A DNA stretch of 64,000 bases from Deminuibacter soli. Its GTDB lineage: Bacteria; Bacteroidota; Bacteroidia; Chitinophagales; Chitinophagaceae. The stretch spans positions 1 to 64,000 of the forward strand of contig NZ_QTJU01000013.1 of assembly GCF_003412455.1 (NCBI RefSeq), written 5' to 3'. This document shows positions 8,131-15,832 of this stretch, piece after piece (the stretch's first letter is position 1; every line of letters begins with the position of its first letter). The notes under the pieces are model-generated. The model worked only from the letters and a program-made list of their open reading frames with translations, ran no database searches and was not told where the DNA came from. A program made the translations under genes and the position numbers.

Positions 8131-9816
8131 TCAGGCCAGGTATTTACCTACAATCGGCACCCTGCGGCCTACGCCAAATGCCTTTGGCGATACACGGATG
8201 ATGGGACAAAACTGGTTGCGTTTGTATTCGTTGGTGTTTACCAGTTTCAGAATACGGTCTACCACCGCACTGTCAAATCCCTGCGCTTTTATTTCGGCAG
8301 GCCCCTGGCGTTTTTCAATGTACTGGTACAATACTTTGTCCAGCACCTGGTAGTCGGGCAGGCTGTCACTGTCTTTCTGGTCATGCCGCAGCTCGGCGCT
8401 TGGTGCCTTGGTGATAATATTGTACGGTATGATTTCGCTGTTGCGGTTAATGTATTTCGCCAGTTCGTATACCTGCAGTTTGTAGCAATCGCCCAGCACA
8501 CCCAAGCCGCCGGCCATATCGCCATACAGGGTACCATAACCGGTAGCCAGCTCGCTTTTGTTAGAGGTGTTGAGCAGTATATAACCAAACTTGTTGGAAA
8601 TAGCCATCAGCAAATTGCCACGCGTGCGGCTCTGCATGTTCTCTTCTGCCAGTGAAAAAGGCAGGTTGTTGAAAACAGGTTGCAGCGTGTCCAGTAACGA
8701 CTGGTATACATTATCGATGCGGATGATATCGTAAGGATTGCCGAGGTTTTTACTTAACTGCACGGCATCATCTACCGAGTGACTGGTTGAATAAGGCGAG
8801 GGCATCAGTATGGCACGCACATTATCCTTACCCAATGCTTCGCAGGCCAGCGCCAGTGTTACTGCCGAATCAATACCACCTGATGAGCCGAGAATGGCCT
8901 TGGTGAAGCCCATTTTGGAGAAATAATCACGGATACCCATTACCAGCGCATCGTACACCTGCGCCAGGTTGTGTTTTTCCTCCAGTCCGGCGGGCATGGT
9001 TTCTTCTTCGGAAATACCGGCTGCTGCCTGTAATACAGCTGCATCAAGACTACCATCGTCGTTTAACACAGCGCCGTCAATGGCTTCTTCAAACATCGGC
9101 AGGGCCTTGCACAGGTTGCCGTGTTTATCAAATATGAGCGATGCACCATCGAATACAATTTCCGTCTGGCTGCCGATGGCATTGCAGTAAAACATTGGCA
9201 AGCCATATTTGGCCACATTGGCTTTCACCACGGCTTTGCGGTTTTCATCGTGCAGGTAATCGAACGGAGAAGCGCTGAGGTTAATCATTACATCGGGCTG
9301 CTGGGTAATCAGCTGATCCATGGGGCACACGCGGTACAGCGGGTTATTGTTGCCGAGGTTCCAGATATCTTCACAAATAGTCACCGCCAGCTTTTTGCCT
9401 TTAAAGGGTACTACTTTCCATTCCCACGAAGGTTCAAAATAACGGTACTCATCAAACACATCGTAAGTAGGTAACAGGGTCTTGTGAATCTCTGCCTTTA
9501 CTTCTTTTTCGTACAGGAAAAACGCAGCGTTGAACAGGTCTTTCCCTTCTACCTGTTTGTTACGCGCAGGCGAGCCGATGAGCACACCGATGGTATCGGC
9601 ATGTTCTTTTATAAGATCGATGCTTTCGTAACATTTATTAATAAAATCATTGAACTCTACAAAATCACGCGCAGGGTAACCGCACACACTCATTTCACTG
9701 AAAACCACGAGGTCGCCCCCCATTGCTTTGGCCTGCTGAATGCCTTCAATAATCTTCTTTCTGTTGCTTTCAAAATTGCCGATATGATAGTTCTGCTGTG
9801 CCAGGATAATCTTCAT
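8131..9816 (-). CDS. nadE: Glutamine-dependent NAD+ synthetase
   Basis: Amidates deamido-NAD+ to NAD+, using ammonia released from glutamine. The N-terminal nitrilase/glutaminase domain (about 1-270) shows the Glu-Lys-Cys triad in VVFSEMSVCGYP, EIHKTLLPTYD and AVTICEDIW. The C-terminal synthetase domain carries the PP-loop LGSSGGIDSAV and the conserved NKSELATGYGTLYGD segment. The ATG at 9816 gives the standard MKIILAQQN start; a GTG two codons upstream is less likely. At 561 residues it is complete. It is divergent from gldB across 141 bases. nadC, another NAD pathway gene, lies at 32690. Confidence 0.96.
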   Translation of the reverse strand: MKIILAQQNYHIGNFESNRKKIIEGIQQAKAMGGDLVVFSEMSVCGYPARDFVEFNDFINKCYESIDLIKEHADTIGVLIGSPARNKQVEGKDLFNAAFFLYEKEVKAEIHKTLLPTYDVFDEYRYFEPSWEWKVVPFKGKKLAVTICEDIWNLGNNNPLYRVCPMDQLITQQPDVMINLSASPFDYLHDENRKAVVKANVAKYGLPMFYCNAIGSQTEIVFDGASLIFDKHGNLCKALPMFEEAIDGAVLNDDGSLDAAVLQAAAGISEEETMPAGLEEKHNLAQVYDALVMGIRDYFSKMGFTKAILGSSGGIDSAVTLALACEALGKDNVRAILMPSPYSTSHSVDDAVQLSKNLGNPYDIIRIDNVYQSLLDTLQPVFNNLPFSLAEENMQSRTRGNLLMAISNKFGYILLNTSNKSELATGYGTLYGDMAGGLGVLGDCYKLQVYELAKYINRNSEIIPYNIITKAPSAELRHDQKDSDSLPDYQVLDKVLYQYIEKRQGPAEIKAQGFDSAVVDRILKLVNTNEYKRNQFCPIIRVSPKAFGVGRRVPIVGKYLA

Positions 9817-9957
9817 AAACACAAATTTCTATACGCGAATTTCACGAATTACTTGATAGGAATAACCAGATTTGCGCAATTTGCGACCGGTTTAACCGTT
9901 TTTTACCGCGTAAACTTAACATTCCTTTACATCCGTTTTGTATTAATTCGCAGCAAC

Positions 9958-10974
9958 ATGAACAAAATTGCAGCAGTACTCTCTCTTTTCGTTGTATTTG
10001 CGCTGGCCTCGTGCGGCAGCAAAAGGCAGGTGCCCGATGTATCTAAAATAAAAGTGAGCCTGCAGGTGCAGCGCTTCGACCGCGATTTTTTCACCATCGA
10101 TACCAACCATACGGAAGCCGCGCTGGATAAACTGCAGCAATTGTACCCCGAATTTATGCCCGACTTCCTGTACAACATTCTTGCTCTGCCGCCGCAGAAA
10201 GACAGTGTGCTGCAAAAAGTAAAACAGTTTATACACGATTACAAACCGGTATACGATTCAGTACAGAAAGTATTTCCCGATATAAAAAATGCAGAACAAT
10301 CTTTACATCTTGCGCTGCAGCTAACACATCATTATTTCCCCGGTTATAAAATACCCGCACGCATTATTTGCTTCACCGGCCCTATTGAAGGATACGGCAA
10401 TGTGCTTACCTCATCCGGTTTTGCAGTAGGTCTGCAGCTGTATCTTGGCAAACAGTTTTCGTTATACCAGACCGATTACATACGCGAAGTATATCCCGAC
10501 TACCAGGCACGCCGTTTTGAAGCGCCTTACATACCGGTGAACTGTGTGCGCAACCTAATTGAAGACATGTTCCCCGCCAACACTGCCGGCAAAACACTGA
10601 TGGAACAAATGATAGAAAACGGCAAGCGTTTGTACGTGATGGACCAGCTGCTGCCTTATACAGCCGACAGTTTAAAAACCGGTTACACACAAGCGCAGCT
10701 GGATGCCTGTTATAAAAACGAAGCCACCATCTGGAACTTCTTTTTGCAAAACGATTTACTCTACAATGCCGACCCCGTTGTTATCAGGGATTATGTAACC
10801 GACGGCCCCAAAACCAATGCCTTCGGCGATCAATCGCCCGGTAATTTATCCCAGTTCAGCGGCTGGCAGATTGTAAAGAAATGGATGGCTAAAAACGAAG
10901 GCAAATCATTGGAAGAGCTCATGCGCACACCGGCAAGGCAGTTGTTTGAGGAAACGAGGTATAAACCGAGGTAA
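9958..10974 (+). CDS. gldB: Gliding-motility-type lipoprotein GldB
   Basis: Resembles GldB, an envelope lipoprotein needed for gliding and type IX secretion in Flavobacterium and widely kept in non-gliding Bacteroidota. The ATG at 9958 yields a lipoprotein signal ending in LASC. The mature part has the typical RFDRDFF, LQQLYPEFMPDFLYN and FTGPIEGYG-like segments. The open frame extends hundreds of bases upstream only because it runs antisense to nadE. The 338-residue length fits the family. It stands alone, away from gldD/gldE at 38.6-40.5 kb, and ends at a strong terminator. Confidence 0.88.
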   Translation: MNKIAAVLSLFVVFALASCGSKRQVPDVSKIKVSLQVQRFDRDFFTIDTNHTEAALDKLQQLYPEFMPDFLYNILALPPQKDSVLQKVKQFIHDYKPVYDSVQKVFPDIKNAEQSLHLALQLTHHYFPGYKIPARIICFTGPIEGYGNVLTSSGFAVGLQLYLGKQFSLYQTDYIREVYPDYQARRFEAPYIPVNCVRNLIEDMFPANTAGKTLMEQMIENGKRLYVMDQLLPYTADSLKTGYTQAQLDACYKNEATIWNFFLQNDLLYNADPVVIRDYVTDGPKTNAFGDQSPGNLSQFSGWQIVKKWMAKNEGKSLEELMRTPARQLFEETRYKPR

Positions 10975-10977
10975 GAA

Positions 10978-11303
10978 AAAAGCTGCGAGCTTTGAGCTAC
11001 GAGCTTAAACAGCCATTGCATATACACACGAAGCGGAATTTATAATCGTTACACACTTTATAAATTCCGCTTTATCTTTTACCTTACCAATGATTAACAG
11101 ATCTCCGCTACGATAAAGAACTCGAAGCTCGCAGCTTGTAGCTCGAAGCTTATAGCCATCAGCTTTTAGCGGTTAGCCTGTTGTGTGTCACCCATCGTGT
11201 AGCGATGTACTGCCCTGTGTTCGGTAAAACAGGGCACGAAGGAGTAACTTCCTGCAGGAAGTACCAGGCTAAAAGCTATACGCTATCAGCTACAAGCTGG
11301 CTG
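10978..11303. repeat. AGCTACGAGCT / AGCTTTTAGC repeat element with structured centre
   Basis: No gene is seen in this 333-base gap between gldB and apaG. Multiple copies of AGCTACGAGCTT, CTCGAAGCTCGCAGC and AGCTTTTAGC occur in both directions. The left copy near 11141-11180 and the right copy near 11266-11300 are inverted, so they can pair. Between them are TGCCCTGT...ACAGGGCA (11212-11237), the palindrome ACTTCCTGCAGGAAGT, and a small CATCGTGTAGCGATG hairpin. This could be a mobile repeat or a structured RNA. Confidence 0.5.
11031..11080 (+). terminator. Terminator after gldB
   Basis: A perfect 15-base stem, AAGCGGAATTTATAA (11031-11045) with TTATAAATTCCGCTT (11058-11072), is followed by TATCTTTT. 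Confidence 0.8.
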
Positions 11304-11307
11304 TTTA

Positions 11308-11700
11308 TTAATTGTTTTTAAACGGCACTACCATATCAAAGGGCGGTATTTTAACGGTGAACCTGTTTTTGGAATGTTGGTTCTCCATGAGGTAGGTACC
11401 CTGCATGCGGCCTATTTCGGTGCGGAGGTTACAACCGCTTACATATTGAAATTGCTGGCCGGGTTGTAATACCGGCTGCACACCTACTACCCCTTCTCCT
11501 TCCACTTCGCGGTTCTGGCCGTTACTGTCGTAAATAAACCAGTGGCGGCGCAGCAGCTGTACGGTAAAGTTGTTGTGGTTTTCGATGGTAATGCGGTAAG
11601 CAAACATAAATTCATTGTTGGCCGGATTGCTATAATCTGCCTGGTAAAACGTTTCAACGCTTATTTCTACGCCTTCGGATATTTTGGATACCATACACAT
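11308..11700 (-). CDS. apaG: ApaG-family protein
   Basis: Complete 130-residue ApaG (DUF525) protein, an immunoglobulin-like beta-sandwich. Typical segments are YRITIENHNNFTVQLLRRHW, EVEGEGVVGVQPVLQPG and MQGTYLM. In enterobacteria ApaG is linked to cobalt/magnesium resistance; its biochemical role is not settled. Two ATGs (11700 and 11694) are possible starts. The gene is single, bounded on its 3' side by the AGCTACGAGCT repeat element. Confidence 0.92.
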   Translation of the reverse strand: MCMVSKISEGVEISVETFYQADYSNPANNEFMFAYRITIENHNNFTVQLLRRHWFIYDSNGQNREVEGEGVVGVQPVLQPGQQFQYVSGCNLRTEIGRMQGTYLMENQHSKNRFTVKIPPFDMVVPFKNN

Positions 11701-11955
11701 TGCTTGCTTACTGTAAAACTAAGGAAATACTGCTTAAATAGGCCAGCCCCAAGATAACCGGAAACGGGCATTTTCAGGCAGGTTAACGGCTGTTAGGATA
11801 AATGGATGTAACGCCATCGTTACGGCTGTAATGAGCGCCGGGTTGCGTTTCCGGGAGAATTTGGCGCGGAGAGGTCTGATTTAACAGTAAAAATGCCCCC
11901 GCCTCAGTACCTTTGCAGCGCTTTTCTTATTCTTCACTTCAAAATTTCATTCTCT

Positions 11956-13410
11956 ATGACGAAAATTGCTGTTGCAAAAGGCGATGGTATCGGGCCGGAA
12001 ATAATGGAAGCTGTCCTCTCTGTGTTTGAAGCAGCCAAAGTGCCGCTGACCTACGAATTTGTGGACATGGGAAAATGGGTGTTTGACAAAGGTTATAGCA
12101 ACGGCATGACGCCGGAAGCACAGCAATCCATTGAGAGCCTGGGCATTCTGTTTAAAGGCCCGATGGAAACCCCGAAGGGCAAAGGCGTGAAAAGTGTAAA
12201 CGTAACCGCCCGTAAAACCTGGAACACATATGCCAATAAAAGGGTATTCCAGACGCTGCATGGCGTTGATACCGTTTTCAGCAAGGCAGGTATTCCCATT
12301 GACATTACGGTGGTTCGTGAAAATATTGAAGATACCTATGGCGGTATCGAGCACATGATTACGCATGATGTGGCTCTCAGCCGCCGTTTTATTACCCGCC
12401 CGGGCAGTATGCAGGTAATTAAGTATGCGTTTGAAATGGCCAGCAAAAACGGCGCAAAACGCATTACCTGCGGTCACAAGGCGAATATCATGAAACTCAC
12501 CGACGGCCTGTTCCTCGAGTGTTTTTATGAAGTAGCGAAAGACTATCCTGATCTGAAAGCAGACGACGTTATTGTGGACGACCTGTGTATGAAGCTGGTT
12601 ACCCGTCCTGATTTATTTGATACCGTGGTGCTTACCAACCTGCAGGGTGATATCGTATCTGACCTTTGCGCAGGCCTGGTAGGCGGTTTGGGCTTTGCCC
12701 CTTCGGCCAATATTGGTGACCACATCTGTATTTTTGAAGCAGTACACGGCACTGCCCCTGATATTGCCGGTAAAAACATCGCCAACCCTACCGCTCTATT
12801 GCTCAGCGGCCTGGCTATGCTGCGCCACCTAGGTTTAATGGAAAGCGCTGCCATGATTGAAAATGCCTTACTGTATACCCTGGAGCAGGGCGTACACACC
12901 GGCGATTTCGGTACCAAAGGCACTGCATCTGTCAATACCACCGATTTCTCTAAAGCCATCACGGCCAATTTCGGTAAAACACCGGCACATGGCGCCAAAC
13001 CCATGCTGCCCAACAAACCGATTACACCTACTACCTTTAAACTGGACAAAAACCCGATGATCTTCTCTAAAGATGAAGACGGTGTGAAAATAGTGGGTGT
13101 TGACCTGTTTATTGAAAGCACTGAACAGCCCAGCATTGTTGCAGAAAAGGCGCTGAAACAAACAGGCGACCTGTTTAAACTGGTTACCATCAGCAACCGC
13201 GGTACGCAGGTATGGCCCAAAGGCTCTGTGTTTACCAACCTGGTTGAACAGTATTGCTGCCGCTTTGAAAGTGTAGGTGAAACTGCTGTTACGCAAACAG
13301 ATATTATGGCGCTGTACAAGCGCATCGCCGAAGATTTTAAAGTATGCTCTACCGAGCTGCTGAATGTATTTGGCGATAAAAAAGGATACAGTCTGGCACA
13401 AGGCCAGTAA
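11956..13410 (+). CDS. icd: NADP-dependent isocitrate dehydrogenase
   Basis: TCA-cycle enzyme converting isocitrate to 2-oxoglutarate and CO2. The ATG at 11956 gives MTKIAVAKGDGIGPEIM, the standard start; the upstream in-frame extension lacks homology-like features. Substrate and metal motifs are present: TVVRENIEDTYGG, CGHKANIMKLTDG and the family signature NLQGDIVSDLCAGLVGGLG. HGTAPDIAGKNIANPTA precedes a C-terminal extension of about 140 residues, which places it in the longer, Thermus-like class (484 residues) rather than the E. coli class. The NADP preference is inferred from the family. The gene is single, with a bidirectional terminator shared with the convergent TolC-type gene. Confidence 0.93.
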   Translation: MTKIAVAKGDGIGPEIMEAVLSVFEAAKVPLTYEFVDMGKWVFDKGYSNGMTPEAQQSIESLGILFKGPMETPKGKGVKSVNVTARKTWNTYANKRVFQTLHGVDTVFSKAGIPIDITVVRENIEDTYGGIEHMITHDVALSRRFITRPGSMQVIKYAFEMASKNGAKRITCGHKANIMKLTDGLFLECFYEVAKDYPDLKADDVIVDDLCMKLVTRPDLFDTVVLTNLQGDIVSDLCAGLVGGLGFAPSANIGDHICIFEAVHGTAPDIAGKNIANPTALLLSGLAMLRHLGLMESAAMIENALLYTLEQGVHTGDFGTKGTASVNTTDFSKAITANFGKTPAHGAKPMLPNKPITPTTFKLDKNPMIFSKDEDGVKIVGVDLFIESTEQPSIVAEKALKQTGDLFKLVTISNRGTQVWPKGSVFTNLVEQYCCRFESVGETAVTQTDIMALYKRIAEDFKVCSTELLNVFGDKKGYSLAQGQ

Positions 13411-13416
13411 ACATAA

Positions 13417-13450
13417 AAAAGGCCGTCCCCATCAGACGGCCTTTTCTTTT
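13417..13450. terminator. Bidirectional terminator between icd and the TolC-type gene
   Basis: AAAAGGCCGTC (13417-13427) pairs with GACGGCCTTTT (13435-13445), with A-runs and T-runs on both sides. Confidence 0.9.
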
Positions 13451-13451
13451 T

Positions 13452-14885
13452 TTAGAACAGGGGCTTGCCCTGGTAGTAATCGAGCACTTTTACGTGCAGT
13501 ATATAATCGTATTTGGAAGAGATCAATCCAAGCGCAGCCTGGTCAAGATTGTTCTTCGCAATATTGTAATCCACCGATGTAATGGCGCCCGCATCAAACT
13601 TTATCTGTGCCACGCGGAATGATTCGCCATAATCTGCCACCTGCTGGTTGTAACTCTTATAACGGTCGTAAGCAGAAATCATGTCAACATATGCCTGCTC
13701 TACACTTTGCCTTAACTGCGTGCGGATAGTTTTTGCCTGAAACGATGTTTGCTTCTCGGTAATCTTCGCCTGTTTCAGTTTGCTTTTGGCGCTTAACCCG
13801 TTTAAAATGGGGATATTCAAACCCAGTGACACACCGGTATTGAAGTTATTTGTCCACTGGTCGAAGTAGCCGATTTTATTGGATGCAAAGTTCTCCTGTG
13901 TAATATAAATCGGATTTTTGTTGCCGCTCGCATCTACTGCATAGCTGTCGGAGCTAAGGATATCTGTTTTACCGAGCGATTCACCGCGTGAGGTACTTAC
14001 GCTGGAATAGTTGGTACCCGCATTACCGCCGAGCGACAGGGTAGGATACATTTGACCCGCAGCAGCTTTAATACCCTTCATGGCGCTTTCTTCGCGCAGG
14101 TCGGCTGCTTTAACCAGCGACAGGTTGTGCACTGCCAGTTCAAATATTTCTTCTGAACCACCCTGGTACAATACAGCCATGCTGGCTACATCCAGCGGTT
14201 GCAGTTTAAACTGATCGGTATAAGGAATATTCAGTGTTTGTGTAAGTTTCAGCTGCGAAGTGCGCAGTGCATTGCGTGCATTTACCACAGCCAGTTCATT
14301 GGTACCCAGCTGGCCTTTCATATTGTACAGGTCGCCCGGGGCAACTGCACCATCTTTGTCCAGTATCAGGAAACGGTTTACCTGTGTGCGGGTTACATCG
14401 GCCTGTTTAATGGCCATGTTCAGCTGCTCCTGGTTGTTGAGAACTGTAAGGTAAGCGAGTATCACCGCAATGGTGGTATTCTCTTTTGTTTGCTGGTAAT
14501 CCATTTCGCTGGCATTGTACGCCAGCCTGTATTGCCGTATGGCATTTTGTATGCTGGAAGCATTCCAGAGCACTACAGAGGCATTTAAGCTGTAGGTGGC
14601 AGCTGTATAGTTCTGTGAAATATAACTATTGCTCGAGGGGTCAATACTGCGGCCCTGGTTCAGGGAGTGGTTGATATTGCCAGATACAAACGGCAGCATA
14701 TTACCCCTGGCCTGATCCCAGTTTACCTTGCCGCCTTCCATGGTAAACTGCGCGGTCTTCACATCCACGTTATTTTTAAGTGCTATATCCACGCACTGTT
14801 GCAGGTTGTAAACAGAATCCTGGGCCTGGCACTGTGCTACAAGTGCGACACCTGCGCAGAGGATTCCTATTATCCTTTTGATCAT
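13452..14885 (-). CDS. TolC-type outer membrane efflux protein
   Basis: Outer membrane factor forming the exit channel of tripartite exporters. It has a signal peptide (ending in AQCQAQDS) and two OEP repeats of long alpha-hairpins plus beta-strands (about 25-220 and 250-470), 477 residues in all. The conserved NLQQCVDIALKNN start of the mature protein is typical. The gene begins 10 bases after the stop of the ABC ATPase gene, so the two form an operon driven from the 15.6 kb promoter region. It is the only TolC-type gene in the window and probably serves the HlyD-type adaptor at 28.0-29.3 kb. Confidence 0.92.
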   Translation of the reverse strand: MIKRIIGILCAGVALVAQCQAQDSVYNLQQCVDIALKNNVDVKTAQFTMEGGKVNWDQARGNMLPFVSGNINHSLNQGRSIDPSSNSYISQNYTAATYSLNASVVLWNASSIQNAIRQYRLAYNASEMDYQQTKENTTIAVILAYLTVLNNQEQLNMAIKQADVTRTQVNRFLILDKDGAVAPGDLYNMKGQLGTNELAVVNARNALRTSQLKLTQTLNIPYTDQFKLQPLDVASMAVLYQGGSEEIFELAVHNLSLVKAADLREESAMKGIKAAAGQMYPTLSLGGNAGTNYSSVSTSRGESLGKTDILSSDSYAVDASGNKNPIYITQENFASNKIGYFDQWTNNFNTGVSLGLNIPILNGLSAKSKLKQAKITEKQTSFQAKTIRTQLRQSVEQAYVDMISAYDRYKSYNQQVADYGESFRVAQIKFDAGAITSVDYNIAKNNLDQAALGLISSKYDYILHVKVLDYYQGKPLF

Positions 14886-14895
14886 CGTACTTGTT

Positions 14896-15564
14896 TTAAC
14901 TGTTTACAATTCTGCCGTCGAGCAAATCAATAATCCTGGTGCCGTATTCCGCATTTTTTTCAGAGTGGGTTACCTGTATAATGGTTACGCCGTCTTCCGT
15001 ATTCAGTTTTTTAAACAGCTCCATAATTTCCTCTCCCTGTTTGGAGTTGAGGTTACCGGTAGGTTCATCTGCCAGCAACAGTTTTGGTTTGGCCACCAGT
15101 GCGCGGGCAATACCCACGAGCTGCTGCTGACCACCGGAAAGCTGTGATGGAAAAAGGTCTTTTTTACCAACAATCTGGAACCTGTCGAGCATATCCGCAA
15201 CAATGGCTTTGCGTTCTGCAGCCTTGGTATTCTGGTATATCAGGGGTGTTTCAATGTTTTCGTATACGGTTAACTCATCAATGAGGTGGTATGCCTGGAA
15301 TACAAAGCCGATATATTGCTTGTACAAAGCAGTGCGTTGCTTTTCTTTCATGGCATGCACTGCTTCACCCAGGAAATGATATTCGCCTTCGTCTGCATTG
15401 TCGAGCATGCCTATTACATTGAGCAGACTTGATTTGCCTGAACCGGAAGGCCCCATGATGGATACAAACTCGCCTTCTTTGATGGAAAGGTTTACATCTT
15501 TAAGGATAAAGGTTCTGTTGCCGCCAACATTCACCCATTTTGAGATATGTGCTAATTCTATCAT
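14896..15564 (-). CDS. ABC transporter ATPase (MacB/LolD type)
   Basis: Drives an FtsX-type permease by ATP hydrolysis. All nucleotide-binding motifs are visible: Walker A GPSGSGKSS, Q-loop in GFVFQAYHLI, signature LSGGQQQLVGIARAL, Walker B LLLADEPTG, and the H-loop in QVTHSE. Two departures from the usual form are seen: Leu where Arg normally follows QQQ in the signature, and NLNS instead of NLDS in the D-loop. The second ATPase (27229-27912) keeps both canonical residues. It is first in an operon with the TolC-type gene. The start codon lies about 40 bases from the proposed promoter box. Confidence 0.93.
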   Translation of the reverse strand: MIELAHISKWVNVGGNRTFILKDVNLSIKEGEFVSIMGPSGSGKSSLLNVIGMLDNADEGEYHFLGEAVHAMKEKQRTALYKQYIGFVFQAYHLIDELTVYENIETPLIYQNTKAAERKAIVADMLDRFQIVGKKDLFPSQLSGGQQQLVGIARALVAKPKLLLADEPTGNLNSKQGEEIMELFKKLNTEDGVTIIQVTHSEKNAEYGTRIIDLLDGRIVNS

Positions 15565-15602
15565 AATACGTTAATTCATTTCTGTTGCTGACCGTTAAGG
15601 CA

Positions 15603-15707
15603 CAAATACATGCCAATCAGTTTATTATTTGATCCACAGCAAGTTATAGCAATTTACGCAAGTACTGTGTACGCTTTCGATACAGTTTTTGTATTGTTTT
15701 GATACAT
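15603..15707 (-). promoter_or_regulatory. Proposed activator-dependent promoter of the ATPase-TolC operon
   Basis: Read on the minus strand, two repeat units, TGTATCAAAACAATAC (from 15706) and CTGTATCGAAAGCGTACAC (15685-15667), lie upstream of GATTGGCATGTATTTG (the TTGGCAT starts at 15616). The distal repeat begins 91 bases before the TTGGCA box, exactly as in the adaptor promoter at 29.36-29.46 kb. TTGGCAT resembles the -24 element of sigma-54 promoters; the following TTTG is one base closer than the canonical -12 GC. The regulator at 29607 is the likely activator (inference). Confidence 0.5.
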
Positions 15708-15725
15708 GAACGCGCCCGTTAAAAT

Positions 15726-15773
15726 AAACAACACCCGCAAAAAAGAAAACGGAATCATTTCTTTTTGCGGGTG
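15726..15773 (-). terminator. Terminator of the three-permease operon
   Basis: On the minus strand CACCCGCAAAAAGAAA pairs with TTTCTTTTTTGCGGGTG and is followed by T-rich sequence. It lies just after the stop of the permease ending at 15833 and just upstream of the next promoter region. Confidence 0.8.
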
Positions 15774-15832
15774 CCGTATCATACCAGCTATACCGGTGAT
15801 TATGAAAAAGTGAATTGCACAAGTTGGTGCGG

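Noticed and set aside
9484-9957. A long open frame upstream of gldB that would add about 158 residues
   Set aside because: It lies antisense to nadE and to the divergent promoter region, and the lipoprotein signal begins exactly at 9958.
12543-13325. A 260-residue minus-strand open frame inside icd
   Set aside because: It is antisense to a well-supported gene, has no ribosome-binding context and its sequence has no family-like motifs; it is a shadow of icd codon use.
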